Part shown: one piece after another, positions 31,631-40,676 of the stretch
Layout of the letters: each line of letters begins with the position of its first letter
How positions within the stretch are numbered: the stretch's first letter is position 1
Source of the DNA: Myxococcales bacterium
GTDB taxonomy: Bacteria; Myxococcota_A; Polyangia; Fen-1088
Reading direction: 5' to 3'
Length of the DNA: 64,000 nucleotides
Assembly: GCA_022184915.1 (NCBI GenBank)
Contig: JAGTJU010000001.1
Location: 1,366,057-1,430,056 of the forward strand
Position numbers and translations under genes: made by a program
Notes under the pieces: model-generated
What the model saw: the letters and a program-made list of their open reading frames with translations, nothing else
The model's database searches: none
Told to the model about the DNA's origin: nothing

Positions 31631-32635
31631 GTGAATCTGCCCTTCAGTGTCGCTCCCGATGTATCCGAGTCTCTCACGGGAAGGCTCGTGGCTGGACGTT
31701 ACGAGGTGTTCGAGCTGGCGGGGGAAGGGGGAATGGCTTGCGTGTACAGGGCCCGCGTGCGGGGGGCCGCCGGGTTTTCTCGGTGGGTCGCGCTCAAGAA
31801 GATCAAAACCGAGCTGCGCGCCATGCCGCACTCATTGGAGATGTTCGTCGAGGAAGCACGGGTAGGCGCCGAGCTCACCCACCCCAACCTCGTGCAGGTT
31901 TTGGATTTCTGCGAAGACACCGATGGTCTGTTTTGCCTCGTCACCGAGTGGGTGGAAGGCATCGACCTTGGCACCTTCGTCAAAACGTTGCGGGCGAACG
32001 GCCGCGAAATGCCGTGGCCTTTGGTGGTGGTGATGGGCATCGGTCTTGCCCGCGGCCTCTCCGCCGCGCACGAGCGCGTGGATGCGGAAGGGCGTCCCGC
32101 AGGCGTCATTCACAGGGACATCTCGCCGCCGAACGTGCTCTTGGCCCAAAACGGGATCGTGAAGCTGGCCGATTTCGGGCTTTCGCGTGCCTGGGATCGC
32201 CTCACCAGCCTGACGTCGCCGGGGATCGTGAAGGGCAAGTTTTCCTACCTCGCTCCCGAGCTGCTCGCAGGAGCTCCGGCTTCGGAGACCACGGACCTCT
32301 TTGGGTTCGGGGCCGTGTTGTGGGAGGCGCTGGCGGGACGCAAGCTCTTCGAAGGCGATAGCGATCGCGAAGTGCTGCGCAAGATCAAGGCGCTCGAGAT
32401 CGAACCCCTCGGCAAGGCGCGCGCGAAGCTGCCCCGCAAGCTGCTGTCGATCATCGACAAGCTCTTGGCCCCGAAACCGTCTGCGCGTTACCCTTCGGCT
32501 CGCGTGGTCGCCTCGGAGCTGGCCTCCCTCTTGACGAAGAGCGAGGACAAAGAAGGCGTGGGCTTCGATCGTCTTCTCGGCCGCGCGGTGGCTGAAGCGC
32601 GCCACCTCGGAAAACGCGCGGCCCCGAGGGTCTGA
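31631..32635 (+). CDS. Soluble Ser/Thr protein kinase
   Basis: A 334-residue Hanks-type kinase without membrane segment. The Gly-rich loop is LAGEGGMACVYRARV (29-43), the ATP lysine lies in VALKKIK (53-59), the catalytic loop is HRDISPPN (161-168) and the metal loop DFGLSRA (181-187), followed by LAPELLAG. The catalytic-loop Lys is replaced by Ser, as is frequent in myxobacterial kinases (HRDxSPxN). GTG 31631 is chosen as start; upstream codons have no homology. No sensor domain is attached. It precedes the mrp operon by ~270 bases but has no demonstrated link with it. Confidence 0.85.
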   Translation: MNLPFSVAPDVSESLTGRLVAGRYEVFELAGEGGMACVYRARVRGAAGFSRWVALKKIKTELRAMPHSLEMFVEEARVGAELTHPNLVQVLDFCEDTDGLFCLVTEWVEGIDLGTFVKTLRANGREMPWPLVVVMGIGLARGLSAAHERVDAEGRPAGVIHRDISPPNVLLAQNGIVKLADFGLSRAWDRLTSLTSPGIVKGKFSYLAPELLAGAPASETTDLFGFGAVLWEALAGRKLFEGDSDREVLRKIKALEIEPLGKARAKLPRKLLSIIDKLLAPKPSARYPSARVVASELASLLTKSEDKEGVGFDRLLGRAVAEARHLGKRAAPRV

Positions 32636-32904
32636 AGGCCCGGCCTCGCGCACGTCGCCCGGTTTCCTCGGCACGCGACGACGCCCGGGGGCGACCACCT
32701 TGCGACGGGCCCACCCGTCGACCAGACTACTCCCACCCGGCAGCGCGTTTCGTGCGCGCGACGGGCAGGAGCGAAGGTGAAGGTGGTGGTGGGTCAGGTG
32801 AACGCCAGGGGCGTCGCTCGAGATCGATTCGTCCCGTCCCAGGGTGGGGCGGAGGGGCGCTCGCGTGCGGTTGCCGAGGGCTCGACGTGACGAGGGGTCC
32901 CTGG
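32636..32904. other. Region upstream of mrpA
   Basis: Nothing but the presumed mrp promoter would be expected here, yet it is also where the first two membrane helices of a normal MrpA should be encoded. I find no hydrophobic segment in any forward frame. One frame is open from 32752 into mrpA but reads Gly/Arg-rich sequence. Confidence 0.5.
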
Positions 32905-35031
32905 ATGCCAGCCCTCGACCTCGCAAGCGCCTTTGTGCTCGATGGCCTCGGGCAGGCCTATCTGCTGATGGTGGTGGGCATCGGTGTGCTCGTGGCTGTT
33001 TATGCCACCGGGTACATGCCGCACCACCTGCACGCTCATGAGCGGCGTGGACGCGAGCTGGTCAGGTTTTTCGTTCTGTTCTTCGCCTTCATGGCCACCA
33101 TGACCGCCTTGGTGCTGGCGACCGATCTCATCTGGCTCTTCGTGGCCTTCGAGGGCACCACCCTCGCGTCTTATGCGCTCATCGGCTTCGACCGGCAATC
33201 GGCGAGGGCTCGCCGCGCAGCCTTGACCGCGATCGTGGTGACAGGCGTGAGCGCGATCGCTTTTTTGATGGGGGCCATCGGTTTGCATGCCCAGCACGGC
33301 ACCTTCTCTGTCGACGAGCTCGCGCGTCTTCAGCTGGACGGACCGGCCGACGATCTCGCGCTCGTGCTCATCCTGATCGCGGCGTTGGCCAAAAGTGCCC
33401 AGGTTCCCCTGCATTTTTGGCTGCCGCGGGCCATGGCGGCTCCCACGCCGGTGTCTGCCTACTTGCACTCGGCCGCGATGGTGGCGGCGGGCGTGTTCCT
33501 GCTCGCCCGGCTTCACCCCTTGCTCGCGCAGAGCTTCGTGGCCCGCACGGTGCTTGCCACGTGTGGCGTGGCTTCGATCGTGGTGGGCAGTGCGCTTGCG
33601 CTAAAGGCCGATGGTCTCAAACGCATCCTTGCGTATTCCACCATCTCTCAATACGGCTACGTCGTGGTGCTCCTGTCGGGCACGGGGCCCACGGCGTTGG
33701 CCGCGTCCACGCTGTACGTTTTGGCCCACGCTCCGGCCAAGTGTGGGCTTTTTCTCTGCGCGGGCATCGTCATCGAGGCCACGGGGGCCGACCGGCTCTC
33801 GAAGGTGGAGGGGCTCTTCGCACGTATGCCCGTCGTGGGCGTGGCCTGTGGCCTCTTGGCGCTCGCGCTCGCGGGGGCGCCGCTCACGCTCGGCTACTTC
33901 AAGGACGAATGGTTCTTCGTCTCCCTTCGCGAGCGCGGGGGCCTGTGGCCTGCGTTTGGCGTGCTGGCTGCTGCCTTGACGCTCGCTTACATGGCGCGGT
34001 TTTGGTGGGGCCTCTTCGGGGGCAAGCGGGGGCCGAAGCTGCCTCCGCTTCCCCGGCGCATGACGGCCGTGGTGGCCTTGCTTGGGCTCGTGGTGTTCGG
34101 AGGCGGTGTGTGGCCCGATCCCGTCGCGGCCTTGGCCCGCGGGGCGACCGAAGCGTCTTCACAAACCCAGCACCTGGCCACCCGCTATCACATTGCGCTC
34201 ACGCCGCTTCCCCTCATGGCTCTGGCCGCGTATGTCTTCGGCACGCTCCTGTTTCTGGGCGGCCTCTCATGGCGCCGGTCGCGCACGGGCAGGCCCGCGC
34301 TGCGGGCACGCGCCCTCGCGCTGGCAGAGCTCACGGGTGTCTACGACGCCACCGTAAGGAGCGCACGGGCCCTGTCCCGCGGGGTGACCCGCCAAGAGGC
34401 GCGCGAGCTCGCTGATCGCCTCTCGGTGACCTTGGCGCCCGCGTGGGTCTTGGTGGCCCTGGCGGCCCTCTTTTCCTACGGCGAAGCCCGCTTTGTCGTA
34501 GGCCCGATGAGCTGGCCGCATGTGCCCCTCGTGGCCAGCGTGACCGTGGTGGTGGTCTCCGCGGTGGTGGCCGTAGGCCCGCATGCCTATGTGGTTCAGG
34601 TGCTGGCCCTGTCGATGGTCGGGTACGCGCTGGCCGTGAGTTTCGCCCTGCTAGGGGCCCCTGACGTGGCCATGGTGGCGGTGTTGGTGGAAACGATGTT
34701 CACGCTGCTCTTCTTGTCCATCTTGGCTCTGTATCCCCCGTCGGCCCTGCAGGACTCGCTGGCCCGACGACCCCGCCCTAAAGACCTGGCCGTTGCCGTC
34801 GCGGGTGCGGGTGTGGCACTCGTGATCTCCTGGCAGGCGCTGTCATTTCCCGAAGCCCGGAATCTGGTGCACGCGTACGTGCGCTTGGCGCCGCTTGCCC
34901 ACGGCAAGGACATCGTGACCGTGGTGCTCGCGGACTTCCGGGGGCTCGATACGATGGGTGAGATCAGCGTGGTGGCCATCGCCCTCGTCACGGTGATGGC
35001 GTTGATGCGGGGCCAGGAGTTTCGCCGGTGA
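32905..35031 (+). CDS. mrpA: Na+/H+ antiporter subunit A (MrpA)
   Basis: A 708-residue multi-pass protein from ATG 32905. It is related to complex I subunit NuoL: FVAFEGTTLASYALIGF, AALAKSAQVPLHFWLPRAM with the channel Lys, and LKRILAYSTISQYGYV. The C-terminal third holds the DUF4040 and MbhE-like parts (VLALSMVGYALAVSFALLG, VAMVAVLVETMFTLLF). The protein begins at ALDLASAFVLDGLGQAY, which is normally preceded by two more helices, so it appears N-terminally short. MrpA with the other subunits exchanges Na+ for H+. Its stop overlaps the mrpB GTG (35028-35031). Confidence 0.9.
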   Translation: MPALDLASAFVLDGLGQAYLLMVVGIGVLVAVYATGYMPHHLHAHERRGRELVRFFVLFFAFMATMTALVLATDLIWLFVAFEGTTLASYALIGFDRQSARARRAALTAIVVTGVSAIAFLMGAIGLHAQHGTFSVDELARLQLDGPADDLALVLILIAALAKSAQVPLHFWLPRAMAAPTPVSAYLHSAAMVAAGVFLLARLHPLLAQSFVARTVLATCGVASIVVGSALALKADGLKRILAYSTISQYGYVVVLLSGTGPTALAASTLYVLAHAPAKCGLFLCAGIVIEATGADRLSKVEGLFARMPVVGVACGLLALALAGAPLTLGYFKDEWFFVSLRERGGLWPAFGVLAAALTLAYMARFWWGLFGGKRGPKLPPLPRRMTAVVALLGLVVFGGGVWPDPVAALARGATEASSQTQHLATRYHIALTPLPLMALAAYVFGTLLFLGGLSWRRSRTGRPALRARALALAELTGVYDATVRSARALSRGVTRQEARELADRLSVTLAPAWVLVALAALFSYGEARFVVGPMSWPHVPLVASVTVVVVSAVVAVGPHAYVVQVLALSMVGYALAVSFALLGAPDVAMVAVLVETMFTLLFLSILALYPPSALQDSLARRPRPKDLAVAVAGAGVALVISWQALSFPEARNLVHAYVRLAPLAHGKDIVTVVLADFRGLDTMGEISVVAIALVTVMALMRGQEFRR

Positions 35032-35462
35032 GCTTCTTTGTACGTGTCTGGGCCCGTATCCTCTTGGCTCCCATCCTGGTGACGGCGGTGGCGCTGCTCG
35101 TCCGCGGTTACGCCAGCACGGGGGATGGTTTCGCCGGAGGCGTGGTGGCAGCCACCGGTGTGCTGCTGCAGTACGTGGCCTTTGGGCAGCGGCGTGTCGA
35201 GGCCTTCCTGCCCGTCTTGTGGGCAGGCCCTGCCGCGGGATGGGGGCTGGCTTTGGCGCTGGCCGTGACCTTCGGCCCCGGTGTTCTGGGAAGGGCGCCC
35301 GTAAGTCATTTCCCCGCGCCCGGGGCTCACGTGACGTACGTGGGCATGCTGGAAGTGCACACGGCCTTGCTCTTCGACGCCGGGGTGTTTCTCACGGTTT
35401 TTGGTGGCCTCGTGTCCATGCTTCACTGGATCGCCAAGCCCCGCCCGGAGCGTGCGCCGTGA
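35028..35462 (+). CDS. mrpB: Na+/H+ antiporter subunit B (MrpB)
   Basis: A 144-residue protein with four predicted helices: ARILLAPILVTAVALLVRGY, DGFAGGVVAATGVLLQYVAF, WGLALALAVTFGPGVLG and TALLFDAGVFLTVFGG. The GDGFAGG segment and the LEVHTALLFDAGVFL stretch are typical for MrpB. It starts at GTG 35028 overlapping mrpA and its stop overlaps the GTG of mrpC at 35459, which shows strict translational coupling through the operon. Confidence 0.92.
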   Translation: MSFFVRVWARILLAPILVTAVALLVRGYASTGDGFAGGVVAATGVLLQYVAFGQRRVEAFLPVLWAGPAAGWGLALALAVTFGPGVLGRAPVSHFPAPGAHVTYVGMLEVHTALLFDAGVFLTVFGGLVSMLHWIAKPRPERAP

Positions 35463-35836
35463 TCCTCTTGTTGTCCGCGACCGTGGCGGTCTTGTTCGGA
35501 TGTGGGGTGTACCTGGTGCTGCACCCGGGGGCGCTGCGGGTGGTGGCAGGCACCGTGTTGCTGACGAACGCCGTGATCTTCTTCCTTCTGGCCGTATCCG
35601 ACGCTGCGCCGGCGGCGCCGATTCTGCCCTTCGACGAGCGGGCAGGCGATGTGGCCGATCCCGTCGTGCAGGCCCTGGCGCTGACGGCCATCGTGATCGG
35701 TTTTGCCGTCACGGCCGTGCTCCTGGCGTTTACCTATCGGCTTTTCGTTGCACACAGGACGTTGCTGCTGCAGGAGGTTGCACGGGCCGAGGTGGGCGAT
35801 GACGATTTCGATCCGCGGGAGGACTCCTGGTGCTGA
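35459..35836 (+). CDS. mrpC: Na+/H+ antiporter subunit C (MrpC, NuoK-like)
   Basis: A 125-residue, three-helix protein: ILLLSATVAVLFGCGVYLVL, RVVAGTVLLTNAVIFFLLAV and VQALALTAIVIGFAVTAVLLA. The second helix carries TNAVIFF, and DPVVQALALTAIVIGFA is the diagnostic MrpC/NuoK stretch containing the membrane region homologous to NuoK. The start GTG 35459 overlaps mrpB; the 3' end overlaps mrpD by seven bases. Confidence 0.92.
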   Translation: MILLLSATVAVLFGCGVYLVLHPGALRVVAGTVLLTNAVIFFLLAVSDAAPAAPILPFDERAGDVADPVVQALALTAIVIGFAVTAVLLAFTYRLFVAHRTLLLQEVARAEVGDDDFDPREDSWC

Positions 35837-37204
35837 CCCTCTGCTTGGTCTTGCCCTGGGTGGGGGGCGTGCTCCTGGGCGCCCTCGACGGCCGACGCCG
35901 CGCTGTGGGCCTCTTGGCGCTTGCCCTCCTCATGGCCACTTTGGCGTGCACCGTGATCTTGGCGGCCGAGGTCTGGGCCCACGGCCCGCGCGTCCTGGTG
36001 ACGGGCGGCTGGCCCGCCGGCATCGGCATCCGCTTGCGGGCCGACGCGACCGGCGTTGCGTTTGCCGTGGTGGTGAGTGCGGTGGTCACGGCCGCATTTG
36101 CCTTCGAGCTCGGAGCCCACGTCGAGCACCGCATGTTCCCCGCGCTCGTCGTCGTTTTGCTTGCGGGGCTCAACGGCCTGTTTCTCACGGCCGACGTGTT
36201 CAACTTCTACGTCTTCTTCGAGATCGCGATGGCCAGCTCCTTCGCCCTCACGGCCTACGGAGGGCAGCGCCGCGAGATCCACGCCGCGTACGTGTTCATG
36301 GCGGTCAACGTCGTGGGCTCGGTCTTGTTCCTGCTGGGAATCGCGGCCCTCTACCACCAAACGGGCGCTCTCGACATGAACGACGTATCCCGCGCGCTCG
36401 CACGTCAACCGCCCCGCGCCGCCTTGGGGTTGGCCACCGCCTTCTTCGTGGCGTTCAGCCTCAAGCTCGGCCTTTCCCCCCTTTCACCTGTGGCTACCCA
36501 CCGTGTATAGAGGCTCGCGGACGGCCGTCACGGCCCTTTTGGCCGGAGCGGTGGCCTGCATTGGCAGCTACGGGATTTTGCGCTTCGGTGTCCAGGTTCT
36601 TCATGCGCAGCTGGCCCTGGGGCGTCCCGTCCTGCTGGTGTTGGGCGGCGCGAGCGCCTTATACGGTGGGATCGCCGCCATCTCCCAGCGCACCACGAGC
36701 GGGGTGCTCGCCTATTCTTCGGTGGCGCAGGCGGGCTTCATTTGGCTGGCCGTGGGGATTGGGGGTGTGGCTGGGTACACGGCCGCGATCGTCTACGCCC
36801 TGACCAACGCCCTCAACAAGGGACTTGGGTTCTTGGCCGCGCCGAACGACAAACGCATGGTCAAGGTGTCGTTCGCCATCGCGGCCTTCAGCATTACGGG
36901 CTTGCCGCCCACCTTGGGATTCTGGGCGAAGTTCTCCCTTTTCGAGTCTGGCTGGCTCGCGGGCGCCCTGGTCACGAGCGTCGTGCTCATGGCCGCGAGC
37001 GCCTTGTCCTTTCTCTACGTTTACCCCGCTTATCAACGAGGGGCATGGCGCGATTCGCCCGTTGCGCCCGCTTTACCCTTGGCCCAAAGAGCCGTGACGT
37101 GGGGCCTCGTGGCCCTGGTGTTGGGGCTCGGCTTGTGGCCAGCGCCCCTCTACGCCTTCGCGGCCCGCGGCGCCCGCGAGCTCATGGAAGGGCGTGGACC
37201 TTGA
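35830..37204 (+). pseudogene. mrpD: Na+/H+ antiporter subunit D (MrpD), one-base frameshift
   Basis: The gene reads as a NuoN/NuoM-like antiporter subunit in two frames. The first, from GTG 35830, gives DVFNFYVFFEIAMASSFAL and FFVAFSLKLGLSP, then goes off register and stops at 36510. The second, from about 36480, continues FHLWLPTVYRGSRTAVTA, LAYSSVAQAGFIWLAVG and ITGLPPTLGFWAKFSLF to 37204. The switch is at CCCCCC 36476-36481; five C would restore LSPFHLWLPTVY, so one extra C is present. Combined length (457 residues) fits MrpD. Without correction the antiporter should be inactive, since MrpD carries essential proton-channel residues. A sequencing error is as likely as real loss. Confidence 0.85.
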
Positions 37205-37701
37205 TCGCGCGGTGGGTGCTGAGAATTCTCATTCTGGCGCTCCTTTACGGCGCCCTCGTGAACTCGTTTTCCTTGCCCGACTTGCTGATGGGCGGAGGGC
37301 TTGCGGTTGTGCTCACGGCGCTGTTATGGAGGTTCAACGAAAGAGGGCCGTACCGATCGCGCTGGCGTGCCACCACCCGGGCGTTGCTCTTTACACCGGT
37401 GCTGGTGGGCGTGGTGATGGGGCAGATCGTGCGAGGGGCCTGGCAGGTCTTTCAAGTGGTGATTGGCCGCAAGCCCATACCGCCCCAGGGGTTGGTCGAG
37501 GTGCCCTTTGGGGCGCGCTCCGTATCCGGGGTGCTGGCCACGGGGTGGATCGCCACCCTCTCCCCCGGCCTGGTCCTGGTGGACATCGATTGGGAGCGAC
37601 GCATCTACACCGTTCACGCCTTCGACGCCTCGAACCCCGCGACGGTCGTGGCCGAGCAGCTGCGGTTTTACGAACACACGCAAAGGCACGTGATTCCGTG
37701 A
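37201..37701 (+). CDS. mrpE: Na+/H+ antiporter subunit E (MrpE)
   Basis: A 166-residue protein with two N-terminal helices (VLRILILALLYGALVNSF, LLMGGGLAVVLTALLW) and the MrpE cytoplasmic domain with GVVMGQIVRGAWQVFQVV and VLATGWIATLSPGLVLVDID. The start is taken as TTG 37201, overlapping the mrpD stop (TTGA), because it continues the overlap pattern of the operon; GTG 37216 is the alternative. MrpE supports assembly and full activity of the complex. Confidence 0.85.
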   Translation: MIARWVLRILILALLYGALVNSFSLPDLLMGGGLAVVLTALLWRFNERGPYRSRWRATTRALLFTPVLVGVVMGQIVRGAWQVFQVVIGRKPIPPQGLVEVPFGARSVSGVLATGWIATLSPGLVLVDIDWERRIYTVHAFDASNPATVVAEQLRFYEHTQRHVIP

Positions 37702-37719
37702 GCAGAAGGAGGTCATGAC

Positions 37720-37989
37720 GTGTTGGCATTCATGTTCTTGGCGGCCCTGGTGGGCTTTGTCTGCATCCAGTTCGCCGCCCTCATCCTGTTTATCCGGATG
37801 CAAGATCCGCTCGACCGTGTGCTGGTGCTGGAGTTCGTGGCGCTGGTGCTGGTCGGCGTTTTGGCGGCGCTGTCGCTGGTGAAGCGGGCGCCCTACTACC
37901 TGGACGCGGCGATGTTGGTGGCCCTCCTGTCGTTCGTGGCCACGTTGGCGGCGGTGCGCTGGCTGCAAGGCGGGCAGGTGCTGCGATGA
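37720..37989 (+). CDS. mrpF: Na+/H+ antiporter subunit F (MrpF)
   Basis: An 89-residue three-helix protein starting at GTG 37720 with AGAAGGAGGT just upstream. FIRMQDPLDRVLVLEFVALV carries the conserved Asp/Arg pair after helix one, and the final helices are VLVGVLAALSLV and ALLSFVATLAAVR. It is separated from mrpE by 18 bases and overlaps mrpG (ATGA). Confidence 0.92.
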   Translation: MLAFMFLAALVGFVCIQFAALILFIRMQDPLDRVLVLEFVALVLVGVLAALSLVKRAPYYLDAAMLVALLSFVATLAAVRWLQGGQVLR

Positions 37990-38306
37990 GGTTCCTGGTA
38001 CAGCTGGTCGCGGCGGGGCTCGTGGGCATGGGGCTCGTCACGATGGCGGTGGCGGTGCTGGGCCTCGTCCGCATGACGGACACGCCTCAGCGCCTTCACG
38101 TCACCAGCAAGGCCGTGTTCATCGGCGTGGTGCCTTTGCTCCTGGCATCTGTGGGCACCTTCGATGTGGCCCTCGTGGGGCGCGCCTCGATCACGGCGCT
38201 TTTTTTACTGCTGACCGCCCCGATCTCGTCACACGTCATCGGTCGCGCGGCTGTGTTTCGCAGCAGCGCCCGGGGCAAGCCGCCGGCGGGCCCCCAGGTG
38301 TCCTAG
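37986..38306 (+). CDS. mrpG: Na+/H+ antiporter subunit G (MrpG)
   Basis: A 106-residue protein with three helices: QLVAAGLVGMGLVTMAVAVLG, FIGVVPLLLASVGTF and SITALFLLLTAPISSH. LVRMTDTPQRLHVTSKA is the diagnostic loop between helices one and two and TAPISSHVIGRAA closes the family domain. It is the last gene of the operon, and its stop overlaps that of the convergent channel pseudogene by three bases. Confidence 0.92.
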   Translation: MRFLVQLVAAGLVGMGLVTMAVAVLGLVRMTDTPQRLHVTSKAVFIGVVPLLLASVGTFDVALVGRASITALFLLLTAPISSHVIGRAAVFRSSARGKPPAGPQVS

Positions 38307-39117
38307 CCGCCGCGGGCGCCCCGGTAGGTGACCCGGTGGACGGCGGGCCGCACGTTGGCAATGGAGAACGCCTGGCGCAGCGCCGGGATGTCTTCGGTGT
38401 GCCCCAGGAAGAGCACGCTGTCTTCTTCGGCGAAGGGAAAGGTCTTGGGTGGGTTCCGGACCAAACTGCCACCCGCCCGCCTGACGGCCATGACGAGAAA
38501 TCCCCCGTTGCCGCTGCTCTCGAGCTCACCCACCGTTCGTCCAATGAGGCGAGACCGGTTGTCCACCTCGAACTGATCGATGTCCAGTCCCAGCGCGGTC
38601 AGCTCTCGCTCCAGAACCGACAGGTCGCGATCGGTGAAGAAGTCCACCATCGTGGGGCGCAGGATCATCTGAGCGGCGCGCTCGCCGGAGAGGGTCGAGG
38701 GCAGCACGACCTTGTCGGCGCCGGCCTGAAGCATCTTCGACTCCGAAGCGGGGTCTTCAGCGCGTGCGATGATGCGCAGGTCCGGGTTGAGGTTGCGGGC
38801 CGTCAGCGTGATGAAGACGTTCAGCGCGTCGTTGGGCAACACGGACGCCAGCGCCCGCGCGCGCGCGATGCCGGCGGCGCGCAGCACGTCGTCGGATGTG
38901 GCGTCACCACCGCAGACGTGAACCAGCGCCCGCCGCCGGTGACCGGGTGCACCTCCCCGTAGCCCACCGAAAAGATCGTGATGATCACCATGTAGACCGC
39001 GTCCGAGACCGGCCACCCCAGCGCCGCGTACCCGCCCACCGAGAGCACGCAGATGACGCCCAGGAACACGAATCCCTGGGCGATGCGGCGGTGCGCAGGG
39101 TCGAGGTGCCGGAGCAT
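38303..39117 (-). pseudogene. Potassium channel (pore plus RCK), internal deletion
   Basis: From 39117 leftward one frame encodes the first helix and pore: GFVFLGVICVLSVGGYAALG, then MVIITIFSVGYGEVHPVTG with the selectivity filter VGYG, and WFTSAVV. At about 38925 it passes into a second frame that begins abruptly within the regulatory RCK domain, GGDATSDDVLRAAGI, continuing ALASVLPNDALNVFITLTA to 38303. The second pore helix, the linker and the nucleotide-binding start of the RCK domain, roughly 70-100 residues, are missing and the frame changes. The protein can form neither a channel nor a complete Rossmann fold. The C-terminal TrkA-C part is still open and could be expressed from an internal start. 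Confidence 0.8.
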
Positions 39118-39263
39118 GCGCCCCGAGGTTAAGGCAGGATCGTGCGGGGGTAAGCTAGCCAGGGTGGAATATACGTTGTGGACACCTGCGGGTTACGCCT
39201 CCGCGACCTCGGCGTGACCGCGGCGGTTGACGGGCGGGGCGGGCCCTATAGGCTGCTTCGTGC

Positions 39264-40215
39264 ATGGAAGAGCCTCGCACCCCGAAAACGCCGTTGGTTT
39301 TGCTCGTGGGCTTCCTGGGAGCCGGCAAGACCACGTTGCTCAAACGGCTGATCGGAGAGGCCCGTGCGCTGTGGCTCACGCCCCCACGTGATCCTGAACG
39401 ACTTTGCCAACGCCCGCGTGGATGCCGAGGGGCTGCGTTCGGAGCTGGCGAGCGTCATTCCGATCACGGGAAGCTGTGTGTGTTGCAGCTCGCAGTACGA
39501 ACTGGTGGGCGCGCTCAGCGGACATCGCCATGCCCCCCGCGACATCATGTTCGTGGAGACGAACGGCACCACCGACGCGGCCGCCTTGTTGCTGATGTTG
39601 GCCGCTTCGGTGCGGCTGCCCGCGTTCACGGCTCCCGTGCAGCTGTCCGTGGTGGACGCCAAACGCTGGGATCGCCGCTGGCATGGCAACCACCTCGAGG
39701 CGCACCAGCTCCGCACCGCCAGCCACGTCTACGTCTCGCGACGAGACGAGGTCTCTGCGGCGCGCCTCGAGAAGGTCATCGCTTCGGTGAGCGAGGTGAA
39801 CCCGGCGGCGCGCTTCGTGGAGCCCGGGGACTTCATGGCCGAGATGGTCGCGCTGGCCACCCGCGTGGAGGTGGCCGCGGGCTCTTTGGAGGCGGATCCC
39901 CCGGCCTCGGGGCCCCCGCACCACGCGCACCACTTCGCCGCGCTGTCTTTGCCGCTTCCCAGCACCGTGGATCGCAGCGCCTTTATGGCCTTTTTGCAGG
40001 GCCTGCCCAAGCAGGTGGTGCGGGCCAAGGGCGTGGTGGAATTTCAGGATACGCCTGGCGAAAAGCGCATGTTTCAGCGGGTCGAAGACGAGGTCGAGCT
40101 TTCCCCCTATCCTCTGAAGAAGCGCGATGTCGAGCCCGTGTTGGTGTTGGTGGGCCCGAGCCTCGACGAAGGCCGTCTGCGTGACGACCTGGCAGGTTTG
40201 ACACCCACACCCTGA
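39264..40215 (+). pseudogene. COG0523/CobW-family GTPase, one-base frameshift
   Basis: The first frame, from ATG 39264, carries the G1 loop LLVGFLGAGKTTLLKRLIG (about 13-31) and then changes register. The second frame, open to 40215, gives HVILNDFANARVDAEGLR, the metal motif GSCVCCSSQYE (a CxCC variant), FVETNGTTDAAALLLML and a C-terminal CobW_C-like domain. One of the five C at 39381-39385 must be removed to join the frames as LTPHVILNDFA. The restored 316-residue protein would be a metal-delivery GTPase of the zinc type. The His-rich stretch PPHHAHHFAA supports metal binding. Neighbours are an ArsR repressor and a His-rich protein. Confidence 0.8.
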
Positions 40216-40266
40216 CCCCGCCCGTCGTTGCCGGGTGCGCTTGCCAGGGGGCTGCTTTCGCTCTAT

Positions 40267-40288
40267 CATTTGCACATTCGTTCAAATG
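40267..40288. promoter_or_regulatory. SmtB/ArsR-type operator at the repressor start
   Basis: CATTTG (40267-40272) and CAAATG (40283-40288) are perfect inverted arms, and the enclosed TTTGCACAT/TCGTTCAAA halves match at seven of nine positions. The right arm includes the ATG of the ArsR gene. AT-rich imperfect palindromes of this kind are bound by SmtB/ZiaR-type repressors, so the gene is probably autoregulated. Confidence 0.6.
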
Positions 40289-40675
40289 AACAAGCGAGTC
40301 CCTTCCTCTCTTCCCCCCGAACCGCATACCCACGGGCGGCGGGTTCACGCGCCTCTCGACGAAGCGGCCCTGGAACGGGCTGCCGGGTTCCTGCGGGCTG
40401 CCGGTGAGCATGGGCGCTTGCGCCTGTTGGTGAGGCTGATGGAGGGCGAGATGTGCGTCAGCGAACTGGCGGAAGAGAGCGGGGATGAGATGTCGCTTGT
40501 CTCCCAGCGTCTGCGCACGCTGCGGGCGGAGCGGCTCGTGAGCCGTCGGCGGGAGGGCAAACACATTTTCTACAAGCTGCGTGATCGACACGTGGCGGCC
40601 CTGGTGAAAACCACGGTGGAACACGCGCTCGAAGAGGGCGCTTCCGATGACAACGACGAGAGCGAGGAGGTCTAA
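40286..40675 (+). CDS. ArsR/SmtB-family metal-responsive repressor
   Basis: A 129-residue winged-helix repressor. The HTH core includes MCVSELAEESGDEMSLVSQRL and LRAERLVSRRREGKHIFYKL, with the ELCVCDL-like segment here written EMCVSEL, so only one cysteine of the arsenic site remains. The C-terminal helix DRHVAALVKTTVEHALEEG has Asp, His, His and Glu in the spacing of the alpha-5 zinc site of SmtB/CzrA. It should release DNA when zinc (or Co/Ni) binds. A palindrome overlaps its start. The His-rich gene begins one base after its stop, so both are co-expressed. Confidence 0.87.
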   Translation: MNKRVPSSLPPEPHTHGRRVHAPLDEAALERAAGFLRAAGEHGRLRLLVRLMEGEMCVSELAEESGDEMSLVSQRLRTLRAERLVSRRREGKHIFYKLRDRHVAALVKTTVEHALEEGASDDNDESEEV

Positions 40676-40676
40676 A

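Noticed and set aside
36470-36490. Programmed ribosomal frameshift in mrpD
   Set aside because: The C6 run alone is not a convincing slippery site and no stimulatory hairpin or internal Shine-Dalgarno was seen; an indel is simpler.
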